12,339 bases of DNA from Solimonas sp047605265. GTDB lineage: Bacteria > Pseudomonadota > Gammaproteobacteria > Nevskiales > Nevskiaceae. Shown piece after piece: positions 1 through 5,838 of this stretch. Each line of letters begins with the position of its first letter. Within the stretch, counting starts at the first letter, position 1. The stretch is from NCBI GenBank assembly GCA_047605265.1, contig JASGFY010000079.1:1-12339 (forward strand). The letters run 5' to 3'. The notes below the pieces were generated by a model, which worked only from the letters and a program-made list of their open reading frames with translations, was not told the DNA's origin and searched no databases. Both the position numbers and the translations under genes were made by a program.

Positions 1-205
1 CGGCCGGGCCGGGAACGTGCCGCTCCTCGCAGGCGACGGCCTGCAGCGCCGCGGACAACGGCGGCCGCGCCATGGCGGGCGCGTCGCTGCCGCGGCGGAT
101 CGCCGCCAGACCGTCGTCGCTCAGATCGAGCTGCGGCAGCCGGTCGAGGCCGGGCGCCAGCTCGGGCGCGACCAGATGGCGGGAACGGGCCGCGCCGTTC
201 GTCAT
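1..205 (-). CDS. Alpha/beta hydrolase (esterase/lipase, HSL-like), N-terminal part only
   Basis: The first 68 codons of a minus-strand gene that leaves the window at position 1. The N-terminus reads RHLVAPELAPGLDRLPQLDL followed by SDDGLAAIRR, then EERHVPGPA. This is the usual opening of alpha/beta-fold hydrolases of the hormone-sensitive-lipase/acetyl-esterase group, where a helical cap precedes a strand beginning with a basic-VPG segment. The oxyanion HGGG motif and the Ser-Asp-His triad would lie outside the window, so catalytic competence cannot be judged. The ATG overlaps the stop of SDR-1 (ATGA, 205-202), which implies translational coupling and membership of the same operon. Members of this family hydrolyse short-chain esters or lactones; here it may release an acid or alcohol for the neighbouring oxidoreductases (inference). 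The family call is fairly sure, the substrate unknown. Confidence 0.75.
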   Translation of the reverse strand, partial: MTNGAARSRHLVAPELAPGLDRLPQLDLSDDGLAAIRRGSDAPAMARPPLSAALQAVACEERHVPGPA

Positions 206-990
206 GCGGGCGCACCGCCGGCGCGGCCGATGCTGTGCCCGCCGTCGACCGTGACGCAGGCGCCGGTGCTGAAGCTGGCCAGGTCGCTGACGAGGAACAG
301 CACGGCGCCGGCGATTTCCGGCGGATGGCCGCCGCGCTGCAGCGGCAGCGCGCGCCGCGCATGCTGCGCGAAGCCCTCGCTGTGCGACCAGCTCGCGGTG
401 GCGTCCGTGTGGAACGGCCCCGGCATCACCGTGTTGACGCGCACCTTCGGGCCGTACTCCTGGGCGAAGGTCTGCGTCAGCACGTTGAGGCCCATCTTCG
501 CGGCGGCGTACGGCGCGAAACTCGGGTCCGGACGCAGCGAGCCGCTGGACGAGATGTTGACGATCGCGCCGCCGCCGGCGTCGCGCATCTGCGCGCCGAA
601 CAGCGCGCAGAGGCGGAACGCCGCGCGCAGGTTGATGGCGATGATCTTGTCGAACAGCTCCTGGCTCGTCTCCAGCGACGACGGCGCGACCGGCGACTTG
701 CCGGCGTTGTTGACGAGGATTTGTGCGCCGCCCCAGCGCTCGCGCACTTCGCCGAACAGGCGGTCGCAGTCGTCCCAGCGGCCGGCGTCGAAGGCGTGCG
801 CCGACGCCTTTCCGCCGGCCGCGGCCAGCTCCTCGACGACGCGCTCGCAGGCTTCGCGCCGGCGACTGGCGATCGCCACCGCGCTGCCGGCGCGCGACAG
901 GCCGCGCGCGATCTCCAGCCCCAGGCCGCGGCTGCCGCCGGTGACGACGGCGACCTTGCCGCTGAGGTCGATCTGCGGTTTCGCGTCCAT
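202..990 (-). CDS. SDR-1: short-chain dehydrogenase/reductase (classical, probably NADP-preferring)
   Basis: A complete 262-residue classical SDR, normal length for the family. Visible motifs: cofactor-binding TGGSRGLG (17-24), NNAG (94-97), catalytic Ser148, Tyr161 and Lys165 (YAAAK), and PG in MPGPF after the active site. The end of beta-strand 2 reads ASRRRE (41-46) with no acidic residue, which in this family favours NADP(H). It probably interconverts a hydroxyl and a ketone on a cytoplasmic intermediate. It lies third in the minus-strand operon, 196 nt after the acyl-CoA dehydrogenase, and its stop overlaps the hydrolase start. Start choice: ATG at 990 has GGGAG seven nt upstream, whereas ATG at 996 (two residues longer) is only one nt from that site. 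An open frame continues further upstream but gives arginine- and serine-rich sequence unlike an SDR. Substrate is unknown; it could serve the kinase/dehydrogenase pair as the ketone/alcohol step (inference). Confidence 0.9.
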   Translation of the reverse strand: MDAKPQIDLSGKVAVVTGGSRGLGLEIARGLSRAGSAVAIASRRREACERVVEELAAAGGKASAHAFDAGRWDDCDRLFGEVRERWGGAQILVNNAGKSPVAPSSLETSQELFDKIIAINLRAAFRLCALFGAQMRDAGGGAIVNISSSGSLRPDPSFAPYAAAKMGLNVLTQTFAQEYGPKVRVNTVMPGPFHTDATASWSHSEGFAQHARRALPLQRGGHPPEIAGAVLFLVSDLASFSTGACVTVDGGHSIGRAGGAPA

Positions 991-997
991 CGTCATG

Positions 998-1002
998 CTC
1001 CC
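998..1002 (-). promoter_or_regulatory. Ribosome binding site that decides the SDR-1 start
   Basis: GGGAG on the minus strand. It sits seven nt before the ATG at 990 but one nt before the ATG at 996, so 990 is the better start. Confidence 0.55.
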
Positions 1003-1186
1003 GATGTGGCCTGGCGCGGCGCGCGAGCCGCTCGGTCGGGCCGGGCACGATGCCGAAATGGACGACGGCGAGCAACAGCGCGACGAATATGCCGCGGAAG
1101 TCGCCGTACTGCTGCGGCGGGATCGCCGGTCGTGGGATCGGTCATCGGGCGGGTCGGGCAGGGAAGAGTCGGGGCATCGTCGTCGA

Positions 1187-2479
1187 TCAGCCTTGCGCGT
1201 CGTTGAGCAGGTGCGCGTACTTGCGCCGCGCCGCTTCACGCTTGTGCGGCAGGTACTCGCTCGGGAACAGGCCCGGCGCGGCTTTCGCGTTTTTCAGCAG
1301 CGCCTTGGCGACCTGCACCTTGTGCACCTCGGTCGGGCCGTCGGCGACGGCGAGCATCGGCGCGCCCATCCACAGCTTGGCGAGCGGCGTCTCGCGCGAG
1401 GTGCCGAGCGCGCCGTGCAGATGCACCGCGCGCGAGGCGATGTCCTCGTAAACCTTGCCGAGCGCCATCTTGCTCATGCCGATGTGCATGCGCGCCGCGC
1501 CGGGCGGCAGGTTGTCGATCATCCACGCCGTCTTCAGCACCAGCAGCTTGAACTGCTCCAGTTCCATCGCCGAGTCAGCGATCGCGCCCTGCACGAACTG
1601 ATGCTCGGCGAGCAGCTTGCCCTGCGTGCGCCGCGACAGCGCGCGCTCCAGCATCATCTCCATCGCGCGGTTGAGCAGGCCGACGGTGCGCATCGCGTGG
1701 TGGATGCGGCCGCCGCCGAGGCGCGCCTGCGCGACCTTGAACGCCTCGCCCGGCTTGCCGAGCATCGCGTCGAGCGGCACGCGCACTTTCTCGTAGCGGA
1801 TGTAGGCGTGGTGGCCTTCGTCCTCGGTGTCGTTCATGCCGCCGACGTTGCGCAGAATGTTGATGCCCGGCGTCTCGCTCGGCACGATGAACATCGACAT
1901 GCGCTCGTGCGGCTTGTTCTCCGGATTGGTCACCGCCATCACGATCAGGAACGCGGCGTAGCGCGCGTTCGACGAGTACCACTTCTCGCCTTCGATCACC
2001 CAGGCGTCGCCGTCGCGCGTCGCCTTGCAGGTGAATTCCTTGGGATCGGCGCCGGCCTGCGGCTCGGTCATCGAGAAGCACGAGCAGATCTCGCCATCGA
2101 GCAGCGGCTGCAGGTAGCGCGTCTTCTGCTCGTCGGTGCCGTACATCGCGAGGATGTCGGCGTTGCCGGAATCCGGCGCGGCGCAGCCGAACACGCTCGG
2201 CGCGAACGAGCAGCGGCCGATGATCTCGTTCATCAGCGCCAGCTTGAGCTGGCCGTAGCCGGGCCCGCCGAGCGACGGATCGAGATGGCAGGCCCACAGG
2301 CCTTTTCCCTTGACCTGCCGCTGCAGCGGCTTCACCAGCTTCTGGATCTGCGCGTTCTTCTTGTCGTACGGCGCGCCCGACCACGGGAACAGCAGGTCGA
2401 GCGGCTCGACCTCTTCGCGCACGAACTGGTTCATCCAGTCGAGCTTGGCCTGGAATTCGGGGTCTGTCGTGAAGTCCAT
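1187..2479 (-). CDS. Acyl-CoA dehydrogenase, ACAD10/ACAD11 (LvaC-like) type
   Basis: A 430-residue flavoprotein of the acyl-CoA dehydrogenase family, slightly longer than the usual 380-400. The N-terminal helical domain runs to about 125. The FAD/substrate signature CFSMTEPQAGADP is at 134-146, with EKWYSSNA (166-172) as the next flavin contact. The C-terminal helical domain carries LHGALG (354-359). Where short- and medium-chain enzymes have the catalytic Glu in YEGT, this protein reads ADGPTEVH (379-386), as in the ACAD10/ACAD11 group. The gene follows the APH-type kinase by 29 nt, with AGGA eight nt before the ATG. In animals these two domains are fused, and in Pseudomonas levulinate catabolism LvaA and LvaC are the separate equivalents acting on a 4-hydroxyacyl-CoA. 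A similar role here is inference; ordinary alpha,beta-dehydrogenation of an acyl-CoA is the alternative. The reading frame is open far upstream, but only residues from this Met resemble the family. Confidence 0.92.
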   Translation of the reverse strand: MDFTTDPEFQAKLDWMNQFVREEVEPLDLLFPWSGAPYDKKNAQIQKLVKPLQRQVKGKGLWACHLDPSLGGPGYGQLKLALMNEIIGRCSFAPSVFGCAAPDSGNADILAMYGTDEQKTRYLQPLLDGEICSCFSMTEPQAGADPKEFTCKATRDGDAWVIEGEKWYSSNARYAAFLIVMAVTNPENKPHERMSMFIVPSETPGINILRNVGGMNDTEDEGHHAYIRYEKVRVPLDAMLGKPGEAFKVAQARLGGGRIHHAMRTVGLLNRAMEMMLERALSRRTQGKLLAEHQFVQGAIADSAMELEQFKLLVLKTAWMIDNLPPGAARMHIGMSKMALGKVYEDIASRAVHLHGALGTSRETPLAKLWMGAPMLAVADGPTEVHKVQVAKALLKNAKAAPGLFPSEYLPHKREAARRKYAHLLNDAQG

Positions 2480-2508
2480 GATGGGATTCCTGTCGGAGGG
2501 GGCGCGGC

Positions 2509-3579
2509 TCAACCGGCGGTGATCTGCACGGCCTTGTTCATCAGCCACTGCGCGTAGGCGTGCACGGAGGCGCCGATATTGGCGGGCACCTGGCCGGCGA
2601 GTGAACGCGCGTAGGTGCCTTCGAGCAGGCAGGCGAGCTTGTAGCAGGCGAGCGCGAAGAACCACGGCATCTCGCGCATGTCGCGGCCGCTCAGCTCGCC
2701 GTACAGGCGTACGAGTTCGGTGCGCGTGAGGAAGCCGTCCCAGGGCCGCACCATGGGTTTCTTGCCTCCGGGGTCGCCGTCCTCGTACCAACTCGACAGG
2801 ACCCAGCCGAGATCGAGCAGCGGATCGCCGAGCGAGGCCAGCTCCCAGTCGAGAATGCCGGACACGCGCGGCGCTTCGAGCGAGAACATCACATTCGGAA
2901 ATTGCAGGTCGCCGTGCACGATGCCGATGCGGCGACCGGCCGGCAGGTTGTCGCCGAGCCAGCGGCCGACGGCGTCGACGTGCGGCAGCGCGCCGGCGTC
3001 GTAGCCCGGCGTGGCGCGGTAGCCGTCGAGCTGCTTGCGCCAGCGCGAGACCTGGCGTTCGTGCCAGTTGTCCGGCTTGCCGAGATCGGCGAGGCCGATC
3101 GCGGCCGGATCGACCGAGCCGAGCGCGACCGCCGCGCGCACGAGGTCTTCGCCCATCGCGCGGCGCCAGGCCGGATCGCTCGCGTAGCGGCCCGGCAGAT
3201 CGCCGCTCTGCGCGAAGCCTTCGAGCGGCCGCATCAGATAGAAGCAGGTGCCGATGACGGAGCGGTCGTCGCAGACGGCGATGAAGCGCGGATGCGGCAC
3301 CGCGGTCGGCGTCAGCGCCGCGAGGATGCGCGCCTCGCGCAGCATGGTCTCGTTGCTGCCTTCGCGCACATGCTTCGACGGCCGCCGCAGCACGAATGAG
3401 GCGCCGTCGCGCTCGATGAGGAAGACGGCGTTCTGCAAGCCGCCGGCGAGCTTGCGCACGCCGGTCGCCGGGCCCCGGCCTGGCACGTCGGAACGGCCGG
3501 CGAACCAGCCGTCGAGGCGCGCCCAGTCGATCAATCCGCCGAAGTCGTCGAGCGCGGCGGGGCCGGTCGCTGTCGTCAT
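2509..3579 (-). CDS. APH-family kinase (ACAD10/11 N-domain or LvaA type)
   Basis: A 356-residue aminoglycoside-phosphotransferase/choline-kinase-fold protein. The nucleotide-binding lobe includes GGLQNAVFLI (46-55) and FVLRRP (62-67). The catalytic loop is VHGDLQFPNV (221-230), with Asp224 as probable base and Asn229. The Mg-binding motif is ILDWELASLGDPLLDLGW (242-259), with Asp244. This extended DWE...GDPLLDLG form is typical of the ACAD10/11-associated subgroup rather than of true resistance enzymes, so antibiotic resistance is unlikely. It is the first gene of the minus-strand operon and precedes the acyl-CoA dehydrogenase by 29 nt. The start ATG has a strong GGAGGAG directly upstream (3588-3582). 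The likely role, by analogy with LvaA, is ATP-dependent phosphorylation of a hydroxyacyl-CoA so that the partner can remove or move the oxygen function (inference). LvaA works with a small partner, LvaB; no convincing equivalent is seen here. Confidence 0.88.
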   Translation of the reverse strand: MTTATGPAALDDFGGLIDWARLDGWFAGRSDVPGRGPATGVRKLAGGLQNAVFLIERDGASFVLRRPSKHVREGSNETMLREARILAALTPTAVPHPRFIAVCDDRSVIGTCFYLMRPLEGFAQSGDLPGRYASDPAWRRAMGEDLVRAAVALGSVDPAAIGLADLGKPDNWHERQVSRWRKQLDGYRATPGYDAGALPHVDAVGRWLGDNLPAGRRIGIVHGDLQFPNVMFSLEAPRVSGILDWELASLGDPLLDLGWVLSSWYEDGDPGGKKPMVRPWDGFLTRTELVRLYGELSGRDMREMPWFFALACYKLACLLEGTYARSLAGQVPANIGASVHAYAQWLMNKAVQITAG

Positions 3580-3692
3580 GTCTCCTCCATCCGACGTCTG
3601 GCCGGTGGCCGCTCATCGGCCCGCCGCGCGTCGTTGCTGTCCGGCTAGTTTCGGCGAGCGCGAAAGACGCTCACAATGCACAACAGTGTCGA

Positions 3693-3698
3693 ATTGTA
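3693..3698 (-). promoter_or_regulatory. Possible -10 box for the minus-strand kinase operon
   Basis: TACAAT on the minus strand, about 114 nt upstream of the kinase ATG, in an AT-richer stretch (about 3670-3705). No good -35 is visible at 16-18 nt, so it would need an activator. Two TTGTG copies seven nt apart lie just downstream (about 3685-3673, minus strand) and might be direct-repeat sites for the divergent AraC protein. Weak evidence. Confidence 0.3.
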
Positions 3699-3736
3699 GA
3701 CGTAGGGGAAGGATCGGGCTGCCGCGATTCGCAAGG

Positions 3737-3754
3737 CTGTCCCGATCCGGACAG
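3737..3754. promoter_or_regulatory. Palindromic operator candidate upstream of the AraC gene
   Basis: CTGTCC-CGATCC-GGACAG: six-base arms pair perfectly and the central GATC is also self-complementary, so 8 of 9 base pairs of this 18-bp site are symmetric. It ends two nt before a -10-like TATAGT. A bound protein would cover the -35/spacer region and probably repress the plus-strand promoter. The core TGTCCCGATC and the closing GACA recur at 11498-11513 beside the GntR gene. Confidence 0.6.
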
Positions 3755-3756
3755 GT

Positions 3757-3762
3757 TATAGT
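3757..3762 (+). promoter_or_regulatory. -10 box for the AraC-type regulator gene
   Basis: TATAGT, five of six to consensus, 54 nt upstream of the ATG at 3817. The -35 position (about 3734-3739, AGGCTG) is poor and overlaps the palindrome, which suggests regulated rather than strong constitutive expression. Confidence 0.5.
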
Positions 3763-3816
3763 ACGCGCGAGCCGGCGCCAGAGCGGTCTTGCACAGCAGC
3801 CAGGAGAGAGACGGTC

Positions 3817-4686
3817 ATGGGACATCCCTTTGCCGAAATGTCGATCGATGCCGAAATCCGCGTCCCGCTCGCGACGGTTCAGCTGGTCCGCTTCGATGTA
3901 TTCGGCCCGGCCGCCGGCACCTTGCGCACGGCCGACGATTACCGCATGGACTTTTCGCTGACGCCGCGGCCGAACAACGCGCGCGCCTGCTATCACGGGC
4001 ATTGGAACCCGCATCGGTTCGAGCGTCTCGGCAAGGTCTACGTGGTGCCGCCACACGAGACGATGCAGGCGCGCAGCGACGGTGCTTCGTCGCAGACCTC
4101 GGTTCTCTGCCACATCAAGCAGCAGGCGCTGCCCGAAGAGTTGCAGTGGTCCGAGCGCCGCCTGGAGGCCAGCCTCGACATCCGCGACGCCAATGTCCGT
4201 GGCCTGCTGCTGCGCCTCGCGCACGAAGCGCGGCATCCGGGCATTGCCAGCCAGGTGCTCGTCGAGCTGATCGTCGCGCAGCTCGGTATCGAGCTGGCGC
4301 GCTATTGCGGACGGCTGCAGGACATGCCGAGCAGCGGCGGCCTCGCGGCCTGGCGCCTGCGCCTGATCGACGAGCGCCTGCGCGAAGTGTGCGACGCGCC
4401 GACGCTGACCGAGCTCGCCGAGCTCTGCAAGCTGTCGGTGCGCCAGCTGACGCGGGGCTTTCGCGCGAGCCGCGGCTGCTCGATCGGCAATTACGTCGCC
4501 AGCGCGCGCATCGATCACGCCAAGCGCATGCTGCTGTCCGACGACAGCGTCAAGGCGATCTCGTACTCGCTGGGCTTCTCGTCGCCGTCGAGCTTCTGCT
4601 ACGCCTTCCGGCGCGTCACCGGCGTGACGCCGCGCGAGTTCAAGCGGCGCGTACCCTGCTCGCTGAGTCCGGCCTTCAACGTCTGA
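3817..4686 (+). CDS. AraC/XylS-family transcription regulator
   Basis: A 289-residue cytoplasmic DNA-binding protein. The C-terminal third holds the double helix-turn-helix of the AraC family: first HTH about 195-216 (TLTELAELCKLSVRQLTRGF) and second about 244-266, followed by the family signature GFSSPSSFCYAFRRVTGVTP (253-272) and REFKRR (273-278). The N-terminal 170 residues are a presumed effector/dimerisation domain; I do not recognise a specific ligand class. AGGAG lies ten nt before the ATG. The gene is divergent from the kinase operon and lies directly ahead of SDR-2, so it is the natural candidate to activate one or both when the substrate or an intermediate is present (inference). 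Its own promoter overlaps an 18-bp palindrome. AraC proteins normally bind direct repeats, so that palindrome is more likely the site of another regulator, such as the GntR protein encoded at 10774-11514. Confidence 0.9.
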   Translation: MGHPFAEMSIDAEIRVPLATVQLVRFDVFGPAAGTLRTADDYRMDFSLTPRPNNARACYHGHWNPHRFERLGKVYVVPPHETMQARSDGASSQTSVLCHIKQQALPEELQWSERRLEASLDIRDANVRGLLLRLAHEARHPGIASQVLVELIVAQLGIELARYCGRLQDMPSSGGLAAWRLRLIDERLREVCDAPTLTELAELCKLSVRQLTRGFRASRGCSIGNYVASARIDHAKRMLLSDDSVKAISYSLGFSSPSSFCYAFRRVTGVTPREFKRRVPCSLSPAFNV

Positions 4687-4750
4687 TGAGCGACGCCCGC
4701 CCGGGCATGGCCTTATCTGCGCGCGTCGTCGACGAGGTCCGCCGGGGATC

Positions 4751-4785
4751 GCGGCGATCTGGGCGCAGCGCCTGAAGATCGCCGC
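4751..4785. promoter_or_regulatory. Perfect 10-bp inverted repeat upstream of SDR-2
   Basis: GCGGCGATCT (4751-4760) pairs exactly with AGATCGCCGC (4776-4785) across 15 nt, and inside the loop GGCGC-A-GCGCC can also pair. No T-run follows, so it is not a standard intrinsic terminator. It ends 39 nt before the SDR-2 GTG start, in the 138-bp gap after the AraC gene. It could be an operator, an attenuating or stabilising mRNA hairpin, or a weak terminator for the AraC transcript. Confidence 0.5.
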
Positions 4786-4824
4786 AACATCCATGAAACG
4801 AATGAATATCGAGGAAGCTTTTTC

Positions 4825-5586
4825 GTGAGCCAGCGCTTCAAAGACCGCGTCGTTCTCGTCACCGGCGGCGCCGCCGGCCTCGGCCGCAGCTTCGCCGAGC
4901 ACTTCGCCGCCGAAGGCGCGCAGCTCGCGCTGCTCGACATCGACGAGAAAGGCCTGGCCGAGACCGCGGCGCTGCTGCGCGGCCGCGGCGTCACGTGCAC
5001 GCTGCATCGCGTCGATCTGGCCGTCGAGGCCGAGATCCGGGCGTTCGCGGCGCGCTTCGTCGAGGCCCATCCGCAGCTCCACGTGCTCGTCAACAATGCC
5101 GGCCTCGCGTACGGCGAGATCGCCACCGGCTTCACGCAGCTCGGCCAGGAAAAGTGGCTGCGCTATTTCGCGGTCAACGCGGTCGCGCCGCTGCTGCTCG
5201 CGCAGGCGCTGCGCCCGTCGCTCGCCGCCGCCAGGGGCTCGGTCATCAACATCACCTCAATGGCCAGCTACATGCCGGCGACCGCCTACGGCGTCACCAA
5301 GGCGACGCTGGCGTCGATGACCTACGGCATGGCGACGCATTTCGCCGCCGACGGCATCCGCGTCAACGGCATCGCGCCCGGCATCATGGAGACGCCGGCG
5401 AACAAGGCCGGCCTATCGGCCGAGACCTATGCGCGCGTGCAGGGACAGCAGCTGCTGAAGCTGCACGGTGTCGCCGAAGACATCGCCAGGCTCGGCGTCT
5501 TCCTGGCGTCCGACGACGCGCGCTTCATCACGTCCGAAATCGTCAACTGCGACGCCGGCAACCGCATGCGCGCGTGGCGCGGCTGA
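4825..5586 (+). CDS. SDR-2: short-chain dehydrogenase/reductase (FabG-like, probably NAD-preferring)
   Basis: A 253-residue classical SDR. Motifs: TGGAAGLG (13-20), Asp38 at the end of beta-2 (LLDID), which favours NAD(H), NNAG (90-93), INITS with probable catalytic Ser145, Tyr155 and Lys159 (YGVTK), then APGIMET (184-190). The Ser-Tyr spacing is ten rather than the common thirteen residues, so the substrate loop is shortened. The start is GTG with GAGGAAG about seven nt upstream; no in-frame ATG lies between this and the upstream stop. An 11-codon frame from ATG 4793 ends at TGA 4826-4828, overlapping the GTG, but it lacks a ribosome site and is probably chance. The gene lies 138 nt after the AraC gene and before a repeat-bearing gap, so it may be transcribed with the regulator or from its own start. 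It probably oxidises a secondary alcohol; substrate unknown. Confidence 0.88.
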   Translation: MSQRFKDRVVLVTGGAAGLGRSFAEHFAAEGAQLALLDIDEKGLAETAALLRGRGVTCTLHRVDLAVEAEIRAFAARFVEAHPQLHVLVNNAGLAYGEIATGFTQLGQEKWLRYFAVNAVAPLLLAQALRPSLAAARGSVINITSMASYMPATAYGVTKATLASMTYGMATHFAADGIRVNGIAPGIMETPANKAGLSAETYARVQGQQLLKLHGVAEDIARLGVFLASDDARFITSEIVNCDAGNRMRAWRG

Positions 5587-5606
5587 GCAGCGGATCGCTG
5601 CCGTCG

Positions 5607-5645
5607 CCCCTCACCCTAACCCTCTCCTCGCAGGCGGGGAGAGGG
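5607..5645. repeat. Dispersed REP-like hairpin repeat, copy 1
   Basis: A CCCCTCACCCTAA lead followed by a stem of CCCTCTCCTC (5620-5629) and GGGGAGAGGG (5636-5645) around a six-nt loop; one position is T opposite G, so it pairs as G-U in RNA. The unit matches two further copies at 9733-9767 and 9801-9836 and is of a kind common between genes in proteobacterial genomes. It lies 20 nt after the SDR-2 stop. It may act as a weak terminator or mRNA 3'-end stabiliser, although no T-run follows. Confidence 0.8.
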
Positions 5646-5712
5646 AACGCCGATGCCAAAAAAAGAGCCGTTAATTTGGCAGCATGCGCGTGATAAAGGT
5701 CTGAATCGGCGT

Positions 5713-5742
5713 TTGACTCCATAAAAACACGCACATTATTAT
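5713..5742 (+). promoter_or_regulatory. Sigma-70-type promoter for the ALDH operon
   Basis: TTGACT (5713-5718), 18-nt spacer, TATTAT (5737-5742); each hexamer is five of six to consensus. It lies in an AT-rich stretch (about 5652-5745) that stands out from the GC-rich surroundings. Transcription would begin near 5750, leaving a leader of roughly 90 nt before the ATG at 5839. Confidence 0.55.
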
Positions 5743-5783
5743 CCGTCCGCGTCGTGTCCGGCGCGGAGGAGTGCTGGCACGCC

Positions 5784-5825
5784 GGGAATGTTTTCCCATA
5801 CAGAACGACAGTATCCAAGCTGTCG
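5784..5825. promoter_or_regulatory. Two inverted repeats in the ALDH leader (operator or hairpin candidates)
   Basis: First, GGGAA-TGTT-TTCCC (5784-5797). Second, CGACAG-N8-CTGTCG (5806-5825), six-base arms that pair perfectly and end one nt before the ribosome site GGAG (5827-5830). Both lie downstream of the predicted start of transcription, so they could block elongation as operators or control ribosome access as RNA hairpins. The second carries GACAG/CTGTC half-sites also seen in the 3737-3754 palindrome, but in reversed order. Confidence 0.4.
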
Positions 5826-5838
5826 CGGAGTGCCAGGC

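Noticed and set aside
993..1145. A 50-codon minus-strand frame whose stop overlaps the ATG at 996
   Set aside because: No ribosome site, poor third-position GC and arginine-rich product; considered as a possible LvaB-like partner but unsupported.
17..2557. An 846-codon open frame on the plus strand
   Set aside because: It lies opposite SDR-1 and the acyl-CoA dehydrogenase and gives arginine/histidine/alanine-rich sequence with no recognisable domain, as expected antisense to GC-rich genes.
2509..3579. Aminoglycoside resistance gene
   Set aside because: The APH fold is present, but the extended DWELASLGDPLLDLGW motif and adjacent acyl-CoA dehydrogenase place it with the metabolic ACAD10/11-associated kinases.
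2480..3616. N-terminal extension of the acyl-CoA dehydrogenase frame through the kinase gene, suggesting a fusion
   Set aside because: The extension is an arginine-rich out-of-frame reading of the kinase gene. The kinase is encoded in another frame with intact motifs, its own start and stop.
4793..4828. An 11-codon leader peptide frame overlapping the SDR-2 start
   Set aside because: No ribosome site and no regulatory codon run; overlap probably by chance.
3613..5082. A 489-codon minus-strand frame opposite the AraC and SDR-2 genes
   Set aside because: No family resemblance, low-complexity Arg/Ala/Gln composition, and opposite two well-supported genes.
5620..5645. Intrinsic terminator after SDR-2
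   Set aside because: The hairpin is strong but no T-run follows on either strand; the sequence is better explained as a dispersed repeat.
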